In this document: piece after piece, positions 8,611 through 20,846 of the stretch | How positions within the stretch are numbered: the stretch's first letter is position 1 | Layout of the letters: every line of letters begins with the position of its first letter | Assembly: GCF_040782645.1 (NCBI RefSeq) | Contig: NZ_CP160403.1 | Location: 7,413,001 to 7,477,000, forward strand | DNA from: Streptomyces sp. HUAS ZL42 | GTDB taxonomy: Bacteria; Actinomycetota; Actinomycetes; Streptomycetales; Streptomycetaceae | Direction: 5' to 3' | Length of the DNA: 64,000 nt | The notes under the pieces: generated by a model | Databases searched by the model: none | What the model was told of the DNA's origin: nothing | Seen by the model: the letters and a program-made list of their open reading frames with translations, nothing else | Program-made: the position numbers and the translations under genes

Positions 8611-9267
8611 TCACCACCCCCGCGCGTGCCACTCCGGCAGTTGAGGCCGCTCCGCGCCCAGCGTGGTGTCGTTCCCGTGGCCCGGGTACACCCAGGTCTC
8701 GTCCGGGAGGACATCGAAGATCTTCGTCTCGACGTCATGGATCAGACTGGCGAACGCCTCCGGATCCTTGCGGGTGTTGCCCACGCCGCCCGGGAACAGG
8801 CAGTCCCCGGTGAACACATGGGGATGCCCGTGCGGGTCGTCGTAGACGAGGACGATCGAGCCCGGCGTGTGCCCGACCAGATGGCGCGCGGTGAGTTCCA
8901 CGCGCCCCACCCGGATGGTGTCGCCGTCGTCCACCAGGACGTCGGTCGGCACCGGGATGCCGTCGGCGTCCTCGCGGCCCGCGTACGTCCGCGCGCCCGT
9001 GGCCGCCACGACCTCCGCGAGTGCCTGCCAGTGGTCGCCGTGCTGGTGGGTGGTGACGACGGACGCGATGCCGTCGTCACCGATCATGCCGAGCAGTGTG
9101 CCCGCCTCGTTCGCCGCGTCGATCAGCAGCTGTTCGTCCGTGGCCCGGCAGCGCAGCAGATAGGCGTTGTTGTTCATCGGGCCGACCGCGATCTTGGTGA
9201 TCATCAGGTCCTTCAGCTCGTGCACGTCCGCCGGGCCGCCGACCGTCACCTCTCCGCTGTACGTCAT
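8611..9267 (-). CDS. Metallo-beta-lactamase-fold hydrolase (glyoxalase II-like)
   Basis: A 218-residue protein with the metal-binding motif THQHGDHWQAL, a downstream His in HLVGHTPGS, the bridging Asp in FTGDCLFPGG, and a final His in YPGHGNDTT. This set is typical of hydroxyacylglutathione hydrolase-like enzymes with a dinuclear zinc or iron site. Streptomyces lack glutathione, so the substrate may be a mycothiol thioester or something else (inference). The ATG at 9267 follows the tail of the gene upstream by 44 bp. Confidence 0.9.
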   Translation of the reverse strand: MTYSGEVTVGGPADVHELKDLMITKIAVGPMNNNAYLLRCRATDEQLLIDAANEAGTLLGMIGDDGIASVVTTHQHGDHWQALAEVVAATGARTYAGREDADGIPVPTDVLVDDGDTIRVGRVELTARHLVGHTPGSIVLVYDDPHGHPHVFTGDCLFPGGVGNTRKDPEAFASLIHDVETKIFDVLPDETWVYPGHGNDTTLGAERPQLPEWHARGW

Positions 9268-9311
9268 GGCGGCCAGCCTATAGCGGGGAGGCGTCCCAGG
9301 AGCGTCCGCGC

Positions 9312-9998
9312 CTACAGCGGGGGAAGCGCCGGCAGTCGCCCGCCCGTCACGCTGAGTCCGGAGCCGTCGCGGCGGCCGGCGAGCCATCCGAGCAGGTCGG
9401 CCCCGCTTCCGGTGATGCCGACCTCCGGCTCGGTCCCCTCCCGGCCCGTGCGCCACGCGCGCGTGCCGTCCGTGAGACGTGTGGGCGGCACGTCGGGGTG
9501 CCCGGTGAACCGGTCGGCGAGGAAGTCGATCTCCCGCTCCGTGAACTCCGCCGGCAGATCCTCCAGCTCGTACCCGATCCCGAGATCGACGTGGTGCAGC
9601 TCCACCTCCACCCACCGCCGGAACGGCACGCGCGACGCGGAGTCGGTGACCCCGTTGCGCAGCTCCACCGTGCGCGACCAGTCCGCGGGGGCGGCTCCCG
9701 CCTCCTGGAAGCGGGCCGCGCTCTCCCGCACGTCGGCGAGCTGGACGTCGAGGGGGCGTGGGGCGTCCCGCTCGATGTCGGAGTCCCGGGCGTCGGCGGA
9801 GGCGTACATGGGCCGCCCCTCGAGGACGTTCACGAGGGCGTCCGCGTTGCGGGCGAGATGGGCGAGGATGTGGCCGCGGGTCCAGCCCGGGAGCCGTGAC
9901 GGCTCGGCCACGGAGGCGTTGTCCAGTTTGGCGGCTGCGGTCAGCACCCGTTCCGTCGCGTCACGTACAGACGCCAGGTCATGAGCGTGATCAATCAT
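9312..9998 (-). CDS. DinB/maleylpyruvate isomerase-family (mycothiol-dependent) protein
   Basis: A 228-residue protein of the MDMPI N-terminal superfamily: a four-helix bundle with LPGWTRGHILAHLARNADALVNVLEG carrying the first metal His, and WVEVELHHVDLGIGYELEDLP carrying further His ligands. A short C-terminal domain ends GLSVTGGRLPALPPL. Relatives are thiol-dependent isomerases or transferases using mycothiol. The adjacent metallo-hydrolase is on the same strand, so a joint detoxification role is possible but not shown. The ATG at 9998 matches the usual family start just before the first helix. Confidence 0.85.
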   Translation of the reverse strand: MIDHAHDLASVRDATERVLTAAAKLDNASVAEPSRLPGWTRGHILAHLARNADALVNVLEGRPMYASADARDSDIERDAPRPLDVQLADVRESAARFQEAGAAPADWSRTVELRNGVTDSASRVPFRRWVEVELHHVDLGIGYELEDLPAEFTEREIDFLADRFTGHPDVPPTRLTDGTRAWRTGREGTEPEVGITGSGADLLGWLAGRRDGSGLSVTGGRLPALPPL

Positions 9999-10223
9999 GG
10001 TACTGACCCTAGCCCCACCACACCTTTGGGTGAAGGTGGTGAAGCGGCGCCCAAAATCGAATGTGCGTGCTATAGGGTCGGGTGTGGCGTCGGGCATGCT
10101 GGATGGCCCGGGATTGTTTACGCATCCGGGAATCCGACCGGCGTTGTCAGTGGCTCCCCCTAGTCTGAGAAAGCACGGGGGCCCCGCCCCTGTCACTTCT
10201 TCTCAAGAAAGGTGCGGACCGGC

Positions 10224-13223
<3,000 letters not shown>

Positions 13224-13260
13224 GCCGAGCGGGCGGTACGCCCCGACACATGCCGAACAC

Positions 13261-13294
13261 ACGGCGCCCCGCGGGAAGCCCTGCGGGGCGCCGT
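13261..13294. terminator. Bidirectional terminator between uvrA and the sugar kinase gene
   Basis: ACGGCGCCCCGC (13261-13272) pairs perfectly with GCGGGGCGCCGT (13283-13294) over a 10-base loop. It lies in the 116-bp gap between two convergent genes. Confidence 0.8.
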
Positions 13295-13339
13295 CCGCTG
13301 CCCGGTCCGGGCAGGTGGGTGCTTATAGGCGAAAGCGCC

Positions 13340-14251
13340 CTACATCTCGCCGAGTTCAGAGGCGTACGGCGGCTCCGCTCCCGCCCGTGAGCAGGTGATC
13401 GCCGCCGCGCGTGCCGCGAAGCCCAGCAGCCTGCCCCATCCATCGGCGCCCAGGCCGGCGAGTGCCTCCGGGGACAGGGCGTTGCGTACGGACAGGCCGT
13501 GCAGCAGAGCCGCGTTGACGGTGTCCCCGGCACCGATGGTGTCCACCACGTCGACCTTCTCGCCCGGCACGGAATACTCCGCGCCGTCCCGGGTGAACGC
13601 GGTCAGCCCGTCGCCGCCGTGGGTGACGACGACGGCCGAGGGACCGGCGGCCAGCCACTCACGCGGGGTGCCGCCCAGCCACTGTGCGTCCTCCTCGGAG
13701 AGCTTGAGCAGCGACACGGACGGCAGCCAGCGCTCGAACCGGGCCCGGTAGGCGTCAGCGTCGGGGATCAGACCGGCCCGGATGTTCGGGTCGAGCGCGG
13801 TGAACAGGCCCTGCGCGGCCGCGGTCCGCATCAGCTCCTCGTACGCGCTCGCGCCCGGCTCCAGCACGAGCGAACAGGTCCCGAAGGACACCGCGCGGGC
13901 CCCGGCGGGGAGTCGGTCGGGGACCGTGAACAGCCGGTCGGCGGTGCCCTCGACGTAGAAGGAGTAGGCGGCGGAGCCGTTTCCGTCGATCGTGGCCACC
14001 GCCAGAGTGGTCGGCTCGACTCCCCGCTGCACGGCCGACACCTCCACGCCCGTCTGCCGCAGCCCGTCGAGCAGGGCCTCGCCGAACGCGTCGTACGACG
14101 TGCGGGAGCAGAAGGCCGTTGGAGAGCCGAGGCGGCCGAGAGCCACGGCCGTGTTGTAAGGGCCGCCGCCGAGCGCCGGCTTGAGGCCCGCGAGGGCGCC
14201 CGGGCCCTGCGGTACCAGATCTATGAGGGCCTCACCGGCGACGACGATCAC
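13340..14251 (-). CDS. PfkB-family carbohydrate kinase (fructokinase/ribokinase type)
   Basis: A 303-residue ATP-dependent sugar kinase. Landmarks: the N-terminal VIVVAGEALIDLVPQ, substrate motif GGGPYNTAVALGRLG, ALDPNIRAGLI, and the C-terminal PfkB signature DTIGAGDTVNAALL with catalytic Asp in the GAGD anion hole. The GTG start overlaps the stop of the LacI gene (GTGA), so the two are co-transcribed. The length and GEALIDLVP start favour fructokinase, but the sugar is uncertain. Its control is probably through the LacI operator upstream. Confidence 0.92.
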   Translation of the reverse strand: MIVVAGEALIDLVPQGPGALAGLKPALGGGPYNTAVALGRLGSPTAFCSRTSYDAFGEALLDGLRQTGVEVSAVQRGVEPTTLAVATIDGNGSAAYSFYVEGTADRLFTVPDRLPAGARAVSFGTCSLVLEPGASAYEELMRTAAAQGLFTALDPNIRAGLIPDADAYRARFERWLPSVSLLKLSEEDAQWLGGTPREWLAAGPSAVVVTHGGDGLTAFTRDGAEYSVPGEKVDVVDTIGAGDTVNAALLHGLSVRNALSPEALAGLGADGWGRLLGFAARAAAITCSRAGAEPPYASELGEM

Positions 14252-15321
14252 GAGGCGGTTCCTTTCTCGGACTGCTTGAACTGCTCGGGCCGCTCCGGCC
14301 GCTCCGGCTCGGGACAGCCGCACGAACTCCGGTGCACGAAGGCACACGCGAGCCGCACCGTGCGGGCGGGGCGGCCCGGGGAGGCGAGTCGCTCCAGGAG
14401 CACGCGGACCGCCTGGGCGCCGATGTCCTTGCTGGGCTGGGCGATCGCTGTGAGCCGGGGCGAGAACAGGTCCGCCCAGGGGAAGTCGTCGAAGCAGCAC
14501 AGCGCGATGTCGGCGGGCACGGACAGGCCACGGCCGTTCAGGGCGCGCAGCGCACCGATGGTCATGGTGTTGTTGCCGGTGATCAGCGCGGTGGGCGGTG
14601 CGGCCAGGGACAGCAGCGTGGCGGTGGCCCGTTCCGCGCCCGCCGTCGTGGAGTCGCCGTGCACCAGGAGGCGTTCGTCGTAGGGGAGTCCGGCGGCCGC
14701 GAGGCCGTGGCGGTAGCCGGCGATGCGCTCGGTGGTGGTACTGAGTCCGGGCAGACCTGCGACCAGGGCGATCCTGCGATGGCCGAGCCCGGCGAGATGG
14801 GTGACCAGCTCGGCCACCGGTTCGGTGTTCTCGGCGCAGACCTGGTCGAAGCGGGATGTGCCGGCCGCCGTGTCGTCGATCAGGCGGTCGAGGAACACGG
14901 TCGGCACATCGTGACGGGTCAGGTAGGCGACGAGCTCGCGCGGAGCCGCGGACGGCGCGACGATCATGCCGTCGACGCGGCGTTCGTGGAGCAGCTGGAC
15001 GATCTTGCGTTCGTGCTCCGGGTCGTCGTGCGGATCGGCGATGAGCAGGCTGTAGCCGTGCTCCAGGGCTCCGGCCTCGACTCCCTGGAGGATCTCGGTG
15101 AAGTACGGGTTGCTGATCGCCGACACGGCGAGCCCGATGGAGCGGGTCCGCGAGGTCACCAGGGAGCGGGCGAGCGTGTTGGGCGTGTAGCCGAGCTCGT
15201 CGATGGCGTCCAGGACGGCCTGGCGGGTGTGGGGGAGTACCGGGCGGGTGTCGTTCAGCACATGCGAGACGGTGGCCACGGACACACCGGCGCACCGTGC
15301 CACATCGGCCATGGTCGGCAT
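14248..15321 (-). CDS. LacI-family transcriptional regulator
   Basis: A 357-residue repressor. The N-terminal HTH is MADVARCAGVSVATVSHVLN followed by the hinge region, and the rest is a periplasmic-binding-protein-like effector domain (SIGLAVSAISNPYFTEILQGVE, DEHRR-type sugar-binding core, ALCCFDDFPWADLFSPRLTAIAQPSKDIG). The ATG at 15321 has GGGAG five bases upstream; the longer frame to 15378 lacks such a site. The gene is translationally coupled to the kinase. Two LacI-type palindromes lie 68-119 bp upstream, indicating autoregulation. Confidence 0.94.
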   Translation of the reverse strand: MPTMADVARCAGVSVATVSHVLNDTRPVLPHTRQAVLDAIDELGYTPNTLARSLVTSRTRSIGLAVSAISNPYFTEILQGVEAGALEHGYSLLIADPHDDPEHERKIVQLLHERRVDGMIVAPSAAPRELVAYLTRHDVPTVFLDRLIDDTAAGTSRFDQVCAENTEPVAELVTHLAGLGHRRIALVAGLPGLSTTTERIAGYRHGLAAAGLPYDERLLVHGDSTTAGAERATATLLSLAAPPTALITGNNTMTIGALRALNGRGLSVPADIALCCFDDFPWADLFSPRLTAIAQPSKDIGAQAVRVLLERLASPGRPARTVRLACAFVHRSSCGCPEPERPERPEQFKQSEKGTAS

Positions 15322-15388
15322 CGCGACTCCCTTCCGCGGACCGCGGCGGGCGGCCCTCCGAGCGGGAAGGTATCGCATCCGGCGGCCC

Positions 15389-15416
15389 GCGTAAACGCTT
15401 GCGCAAGCGTTTACGC
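15389..15416. promoter_or_regulatory. LacI-type operator, 28-bp perfect palindrome
   Basis: The perfect palindrome has half-site GCGTAAACGCTTGC and its core is AAACGCTT/AAGCGTTT with a central CG-type axis (TTGCGCAA), the classic LacI/GalR-family form. It sits 68 bp before the regulator start and is probably its own binding site. Confidence 0.8.
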
Positions 15417-15426
15417 GCTTACCGTG

Positions 15427-15440
15427 CGTAAACGCTTACG
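15427..15440. promoter_or_regulatory. Second LacI-type operator
   Basis: CGTAAACGCTTACG repeats the left half of the main palindrome (GTAAACGCTT) and ends in TTAC, so it is itself an imperfect palindrome. The two sites are centred about 31 bp apart, near three helical turns, as expected for cooperative binding on one DNA face. Confidence 0.6.
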
Positions 15441-15473
15441 TGCCGACCGCCTGATCTCGGGCCGGGAGCGCCG

Positions 15474-16421
15474 TCACTCCCAGTCCCACCCGATCCCCAC
15501 CATCCCGGACCGCACCCGCGGCTCGACGAGGTGAACGGCGTGGTGCCGGGGACTGAGGGCGAGTTCCTGGCGGCCGCTGCGCGGGGCCGCCGCCGAGTGC
15601 TGGGTGAAGCGGTGGCAGCGCGCGGGCAGCGCGTTCTCGTCGAACCGCACCTGCAGGGCGTACTGGCCGCCCGCGAGGCCGAAGCCACGGACGTACTCGC
15701 GGGACACACCGGCCGTGCCGTCCTCGACGCCATAACCGAACAGAAAGGTGTCCCCGGCGCGCAGCCGGGTGTCGAAGAGCAGCTCGGCGACGAGCACTCC
15801 GGTGTCGTGGTGCCGGCGGACGCGGCCCGTGCGGCAGTTCTCCAGGGCGTGGACCGTCATGCGCTCCGGCGCGCACCCCGGGTCGCCGTGGTGGACGGCC
15901 ACGAAGCGGTCGACGCCGTCCCGGTGGGCGCGCACGATGTGGTGCGAGTCGCGGCACAGCAGCTCGCGGTGCGCCCCGATGCGTATCCGCTCGTGGTGCC
16001 CAAGGGTGTGCAGTCCGCCGTCGAGCGGTGCCTCCAGCTCGGCGAGCAGCCCCTCAAGTACGCCCGAGGCCGCCACGAAGGAGCGATAGGAACGTGCCGC
16101 GGGCCGCCCGCCGGCCGTACGCTCGTCGCTCTCGGCGAGCAGGCGGATCAGTGACTCGTCGGGCAGCTGGAGGATCTCCTCCAGCGCTCGCACCGCGCGC
16201 AGCGACTCGGGGCGCTGCGGTCGACGGGCGCCCTGCTGCCAGTAACTCAGGCTCGTGACGCCCACCTTCACGCCGTAGCGCGACAGATGGTGCTGAACAC
16301 GCTGCAACGGAAGTCCGCGGGCGGCGATCGCGGCGCGCAGCGCGACGTGGAAGGGGCCGCCTCGCAGGGCCGTGTCCAGTTCCGCGGCGGTGACGTCCGC
16401 GTGCTGTGTGGCGTGCGGCAT
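15474..16421 (-). CDS. Helix-turn-helix (XRE-like) regulator with large C-terminal domain, function unknown
   Basis: A 315-residue protein. Residues about 20-75 look like an XRE-type HTH (ALRAAIAARGLPLQRVQHHLSRYGVKVGVTSLSYWQQGARRPQRPESLRAVRALEEIL is the whole region; SLSYWQQGARRPQ is the recognition part). The C-terminal domain (RSYRSFVAASGVLEGLLAEL onward, with many His and Arg residues) matches nothing I can name. The ATG at 16421 has AAAGG seven bases upstream. A GTG at 16469 is the alternative start. It may be an actinobacterial transcription factor; its targets are unknown. Confidence 0.75.
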   Translation of the reverse strand: MPHATQHADVTAAELDTALRGGPFHVALRAAIAARGLPLQRVQHHLSRYGVKVGVTSLSYWQQGARRPQRPESLRAVRALEEILQLPDESLIRLLAESDERTAGGRPAARSYRSFVAASGVLEGLLAELEAPLDGGLHTLGHHERIRIGAHRELLCRDSHHIVRAHRDGVDRFVAVHHGDPGCAPERMTVHALENCRTGRVRRHHDTGVLVAELLFDTRLRAGDTFLFGYGVEDGTAGVSREYVRGFGLAGGQYALQVRFDENALPARCHRFTQHSAAAPRSGRQELALSPRHHAVHLVEPRVRSGMVGIGWDWE

Positions 16422-16650
16422 GCAGGGGCCTTTCTGTGATGACTCGCAACGGCTGGTCAGACCGTTCACGTGGTGGTCGGGGCCTGCCCGTCGGCGCAGG
16501 GGATTTCTTCACATCCATATGCTGTGATTCACGGCCCCGAGTTCCCCCGCATTGAAGCGTGTTGACCAGGTCCCGACAACACCTGATGTCCAACCGGGGC
16601 GTCCTCCTGGCCGAGTCGGGTGCCATGTGCGCCTCGTCGTCCCTCACAGG

Positions 16651-16755
16651 GTCCGGGCTGGTCGGCACGTCGACCGCGGCGAGGCGATCGGCGGCAGGCT
16701 GGAGATCGGCAGCCCGCCGGGGATGGGCACGATCCTGACCGTACGGTTGCCCGTG
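16651..16755 (+). pseudogene. Histidine kinase ATPase-domain remnant
   Basis: One frame reads SGLVGT (the last part of the kinase G2 box), then after a frameshift another reads VDRGEAIGGRLEIGSPPGMG, then TILTVRLPV. This is the conserved C-terminal end of NarL-partner histidine kinase ATPase domains (SGLVGMxDRVEALGGxLxIxSPPGxGTxLxxxLP). No upstream dimerisation or sensor part is visible. The call rests on motif order and is fairly firm. Confidence 0.65.
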
Positions 16756-17240
16756 AGCCGGCCGCCGGCGGACCTGGTCGGTGTCGGACGCAGAGGCAAC
16801 CGTCCGGTTCCTGGGGCGGCGGCAACCGCGTCGCGCCTAGGGCCGATGATCACCGTGCTGCGCCGGTCGCAGGGCCTTGGCCCGCACGATGTCGGGGTCG
16901 CGAGGGTCCAGGACGTCGCTCAACGCGCGCGTGTCGTCCTCGTCGGGCCGCACGCGGACCGGCCGTCGGCGTTTCTCGATCCGCGTCCGTCGCATCCCGC
17001 AGCCCTTCGATCCGCGACCTGCCGCTCTCCGGAGTGCTGCCGGAGCGGCCGGTCGGTCTGCATCTGGTTCTGCACTGCTGACAGCATCGCCCGCGAATGT
17101 CCCCGTGTCGTCACGGGCAGCCCCCGATCCCGCTTCCGGGCGGCCGCGCCGCCGCGGTCGGGCAGGCAGTCGGACGCACCGCACCGCATCGCGCCGGCCG
17201 GGCAACGGGAGCCGGGACCGTGGAGGCACCGCGGCAGCCC

Positions 17241-17657
17241 GTGCGGGGGCGGCGACGTCCTGCTCAGGGAGGGGCCGGCGAGCCTGGGCGAGCGAGTCGG
17301 ACACGAGGCGGTGGGGCAAGCGGGTGACGCGGCGCGGCCTGTGAAGCCGGTGGCCGCGACCTCGCGATCGTCGGCATACGGATGCCGCCGGACCACTCCA
17401 CGAGGGCCTGAAGACGGCCCGCACGATCCGTGAGCGCCGCCCCGGCACCGGCATGCCCGGCGCCGCGCCGACCCCCTCTGCCACCTCGGCACCCGCCAAC
17501 GCGAGGTCCTCGCCCTCATGGCCGAAGGCCGCTCCGAAGCCGGTACCGGCCGCCGTCTGTGGGTCACCGGGGGCACCGTCGAAAAGCCCGTCCGCAGCAG
17601 CCGGGGCGAACTCACCGCCGGGTGCCGGCGGTGCTGACGTTTCTGGAGACGCGGTAG
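17241..17657 (+). pseudogene. LuxR/NarL-family response regulator, decayed
   Basis: Fragments appear in the right order but in different frames: GGDVLLREGPASLGERVGHEAV (receiver start), DLAIVGIRMPP, EGLKTARTIRERRPGTG, then RQREVLALMAEGRSEAG and RRLWVTGGTVEKPVRS (LuxR HTH), and finally HRRVPAVLTFLETR before a stop. The phospho-accepting Asp expected in DIRMPP is Gly here. About 80 residues between receiver and HTH are gone. At least three frame changes make this a pseudogene, paired with the kinase relic just upstream. Confidence 0.75.
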
Positions 17658-17763
17658 GGCTTGAAACGGCGTGACCACCCGCGCGGACACCAACACCGAA
17701 GGGCCCTGCGTCGTTGTCCACAGCCCCGCCGCGCTGTCACCACCCGCCAGTAGGGTGTGAGAC

Positions 17764-19821
17764 ATGGCAGACCCCTCCAGCTACCGCCCCAAGCCGGGAG
17801 AGATTCCGGACTCTCCTGGGGTGTACAGGTTCCGTGACGAGCACCGTCGGGTGATCTACGTCGGGAAGGCCAAGAGCCTGCGCCAGCGCCTGGCGAACTA
17901 CTTCCAGGATCTGGCGGGCCTGCACCCGCGCACCCGGACGATGGTGACCACCGCCGCGTCCGTCGAGTGGACCGTGGTGTCCACGGAGGTCGAGGCGCTG
18001 CAGCTGGAGTACTCCTGGATCAAGGAGTTCGACCCCCGGTTCAACGTCAAGTACCGCGACGACAAGAGCTACCCGTACCTCGCGGTGACGATGAACGAGG
18101 AGTTCCCGCGCGTGCAGGTGATGCGCGGTCACAAGAAGAAGGGCGTCAGGTATTTCGGGCCGTACGCGCACGCGTGGGCGATCCGGGACACCGTCGACCT
18201 CCTGCTGCGCGTGTTCCCCGTGCGCACCTGTTCGGCCGGCGTCTTCAAGAACGCCGCCCGCACCGGCCGCCCCTGCCTGCTCGGCTACATCGGCAAGTGC
18301 TCCGCGCCCTGCGTCGGCCGCGTCCCGGCCGAGGAGCACCGTGAACTCGCCGAGGAGTTCTGCGACTTCATGACCGGTCGCACGCTCACGTATCTCCGCC
18401 GCCTCGAGAAGCAGATGATGGAGGCGGCCGACGAGATGGAGTACGAGCGGGCCGCCCGCCTGCGCGACGACATCGAGGCCCTGAAGAAGGCCATGGAGAA
18501 GAACGCGGTCGTGCTCACCGACGCGACCGACGCCGACCTCGTCGCCGTCGCCGAGGACGAACTCGAGGCGGCCGTGCAGATCTTCCACGTACGGGGCGGA
18601 CGCGTGCGCGGCCAGCGCGGCTGGGTGACCGACAAGGTCGAGGAGATCACCACCGGCGCCCTCGTCGAGCACGCCCTGCAGCAGCTCTACGGTGAGGAGA
18701 CCGGCGACGCCGTCCCCAAGGAGGTCCTTGTTCCTGCCCTGCCCGAGCCGGTCGAGCCCGTCCAGGAGTGGCTCACCGGGCGGCGCGGCTCCGGCGTCTC
18801 GCTGCGCATACCTCAGCGCGGCGACAAGCGCGCCCTCATGGAGACCGTGGAGCGCAACGCCCAGCAGGCGCTCGTCTTGCACAAGACCAAGCGCGCCTCG
18901 GACCTGACCACGCGCTCGCGCGCGCTGGAGGAGATCGCCGACGCCCTCGACCTGGACAGCGCCCCGCTCAGGATCGAGTGCTACGACATCTCGCACCTCC
19001 AGGGTGACGACGTCGTGGCCTCCATGGTCGTCTTCGAGGACGGGCTGCAGCGCAAGAGCGAGTACCGCCGCTTCCAGATCAGAGGCTTCGAAGGCCAGGA
19101 CGACGTCCGCTCCATGCACGAGGTGATCAGCCGCCGCTTCCGGCGCTACCTCGTCGAGAAGGAGAAGACCGGCGAGTGGTCCGACGGCGAGCCCGGCCTC
19201 ACGGACGGACTCAAGGACGAGGAAGGCCGCCCCAAGAAGTTCGCCTACCCGCCCCAGCTCGTCGTCGTCGACGGAGGCCGGCCGCAGGTCGCCGCCGCGC
19301 AGAAGGCCCTCGACGAGCTCGGCATCGACGACATCGCCGTCTGCGGCCTCGCCAAGCGCCTGGAGGAGGTGTGGCTGCCGGGCGAGGACGACCCCGTGGT
19401 CCTGCCCCGCACCAGCGAGGGGCTCTACCTGCTCCAGCGCGTCCGCGACGAGGCCCACCGCTTCGCCATCACCTACCAGCGCACCAAGCGCGCCAAGCGC
19501 TTCCGCGCCGGCCCCCTGGACGAGGTACCGGGGCTGGGCGAGACCCGCAAACAGGCGCTGATCAAGCACTTCGGCTCGGTGAAGAAACTGCGGGCCGCGA
19601 CGATCGACCAGATCTGCGAGGTTCCGGGCATCGGCCGCAAGACGGCCGAGACCATCGCCGCGGCCTTCGCCCGGGCGGCTCCGGCCGCCCCCGCCGTGAA
19701 CACGGCGACTGGAGAGATCATTGAAGACGGGGAGGACGGGGCGCCCGGGACGACGGCGGGTTCCCCGGCGGAGCCCGTGCCCGCGGGCGCCCCGGAAGAA
19801 CGACGGGGGCAGGAGACATGA
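17764..19821 (+). CDS. uvrC: Excinuclease ABC subunit C
   Basis: The dual-incision nuclease of nucleotide excision repair, 685 residues. Domains in order: GIY-YIG nuclease ([26 protein letters not shown] region, residues 15-95), a Cys-bearing segment, UVR domain ([18 protein letters not shown] near 228), an RNase H-like nuclease ([20 protein letters not shown] near 412; [13 protein letters not shown] near 500), and tandem helix-hairpin-helix motifs ([34 protein letters not shown] near 585-635). An acidic/Pro tail follows. It is the first gene of uvrC-rapZ-yvcK-whiA, with 4-bp overlap to rapZ. Confidence 0.97.
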   Translation: MADPSSYRPKPGEIPDSPGVYRFRDEHRRVIYVGKAKSLRQRLANYFQDLAGLHPRTRTMVTTAASVEWTVVSTEVEALQLEYSWIKEFDPRFNVKYRDDKSYPYLAVTMNEEFPRVQVMRGHKKKGVRYFGPYAHAWAIRDTVDLLLRVFPVRTCSAGVFKNAARTGRPCLLGYIGKCSAPCVGRVPAEEHRELAEEFCDFMTGRTLTYLRRLEKQMMEAADEMEYERAARLRDDIEALKKAMEKNAVVLTDATDADLVAVAEDELEAAVQIFHVRGGRVRGQRGWVTDKVEEITTGALVEHALQQLYGEETGDAVPKEVLVPALPEPVEPVQEWLTGRRGSGVSLRIPQRGDKRALMETVERNAQQALVLHKTKRASDLTTRSRALEEIADALDLDSAPLRIECYDISHLQGDDVVASMVVFEDGLQRKSEYRRFQIRGFEGQDDVRSMHEVISRRFRRYLVEKEKTGEWSDGEPGLTDGLKDEEGRPKKFAYPPQLVVVDGGRPQVAAAQKALDELGIDDIAVCGLAKRLEEVWLPGEDDPVVLPRTSEGLYLLQRVRDEAHRFAITYQRTKRAKRFRAGPLDEVPGLGETRKQALIKHFGSVKKLRAATIDQICEVPGIGRKTAETIAAAFARAAPAAPAVNTATGEIIEDGEDGAPGTTAGSPAEPVPAGAPEERRGQET

Positions 19822-20846
19822 ACGAGCACGACGCACAGCCCACAGCCGAGCCGGATCGGACGCCCACCGAGGCGGCCGAGCAGGCGCACGGCGAAACCGG
19901 CGAGGATCGCGCCCAGAACGACGCACGCCATGACAACGGAGCACAGGTGAGTACGGACAACACACCGCCCGGGATCCCCGAGGCGGCCATCCCCGAGCTG
20001 GTGATCATCTCCGGCATGTCCGGGGCCGGCCGTTCGACGGCCGCCAAGTGTCTGGAGGACCTCGGCTGGTTCGTCGTCGACAACCTCCCGCCCGCCCTGA
20101 TCCCCACCATGGTGGAGCTCGGCGCCCGCTCCCAGGGCAACGTGGCGCGGATCGCGGTCGTCGTCGACGTACGCGGCCGCCGCTTCTTCGACAACCTCCG
20201 GGAGTCCCTCGCCGACCTGGAGTCGAAACACGTCACCCGGCGGATCGTCTTCCTGGAGTCCTCCGACGAGGCCCTGGTGCGCCGCTTCGAGTCCGTGCGC
20301 CGCCCGCACCCCCTGCAGGGCGACGGCCGCATCGTCGACGGCATCGCCGCCGAGCGCGAACTGCTGCGCGAACTGCGCGGCGACGCCGACCTGGTGATCG
20401 ACACCTCCAGCCTCAACGTGCACGAGCTGCGCGCCAAGATGGACGCCCAGTTCGCCGGCGACGAGGAGCCCGAACTGCGGGCCACCGTCATGTCCTTCGG
20501 CTTCAAGTACGGCCTCCCGGTCGACGCCGACCTGGTCGTGGACATGCGCTTCCTGCCCAACCCGCACTGGGTCCCGGAGCTGCGCCCGTTCACCGGCCTC
20601 AACGACGAGGTGGCGGCGTACGTCTTCAACCAGCCCGGCGCCAAGGAGTTCCTCGACCGCTACGCCGAGCTCCTCAGGCTGGTTTCCGCGGGCTACCGTC
20701 GTGAGGGCAAGCGCTATGTGACCATCGCGGTCGGCTGTACGGGCGGAAAGCACCGTTCGGTCGCGATGTCGGAGAAGCTCGCCGCGCGACTCGCGGCCGA
20801 GGGCGTGGAGACGGTGGTCGTACACCGGGACATGGGACGGGAATGA
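19818..20846 (+). CDS. rapZ: RapZ/YvcJ-family nucleotide-binding protein
   Basis: A 342-residue P-loop protein of the RapZ family (E. coli RNase adaptor for glmS sRNA control; YvcJ in Bacillus). The N-terminal 55 residues are an acidic extension. The Walker A is [13 protein letters not shown], with Arg in place of the usual Lys. Other signatures: [44 protein letters not shown] and the C-terminal [10 protein letters not shown]. It overlaps uvrC and yvcK by 4 bp each, so it belongs to the conserved whiA operon. A role in RNA-based amino-sugar control in Streptomyces is not established. Confidence 0.92.
   Translation: MNEHDAQPTAEPDRTPTEAAEQAHGETGEDRAQNDARHDNGAQVSTDNTPPGIPEAAIPELVIISGMSGAGRSTAAKCLEDLGWFVVDNLPPALIPTMVELGARSQGNVARIAVVVDVRGRRFFDNLRESLADLESKHVTRRIVFLESSDEALVRRFESVRRPHPLQGDGRIVDGIAAERELLRELRGDADLVIDTSSLNVHELRAKMDAQFAGDEEPELRATVMSFGFKYGLPVDADLVVDMRFLPNPHWVPELRPFTGLNDEVAAYVFNQPGAKEFLDRYAELLRLVSAGYRREGKRYVTIAVGCTGGKHRSVAMSEKLAARLAAEGVETVVVHRDMGRE

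Larger units (their letters stand above)
16422..17763. other. 1.3-kb stretch without an intact gene, holding two-component system relics
   Basis: No frame here keeps a believable protein end to end, although long frames exist because of GC bias. Recognisable fragments on the plus strand are a histidine kinase C-terminus (16651-16755) and a LuxR-type response regulator (17241-17657), both broken. Nothing is recognisable between 16760 and 17240. The promoter of uvrC should lie in the last 100 bp. Confidence 0.7.

Noticed and set aside
16552..17433. Long open frame of about 290 codons on the plus strand
   Set aside because: Composition is that of a GC-rich non-coding frame (Arg/Pro/Ser-rich), and it joins kinase and regulator fragments out of frame. 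It is treated as relics, not a gene.
16837..17721. Long open frame of about 290 codons on the minus strand
   Set aside because: It runs antisense to the response-regulator relic and shows no recognisable motif; the codon pattern fits a shadow frame.
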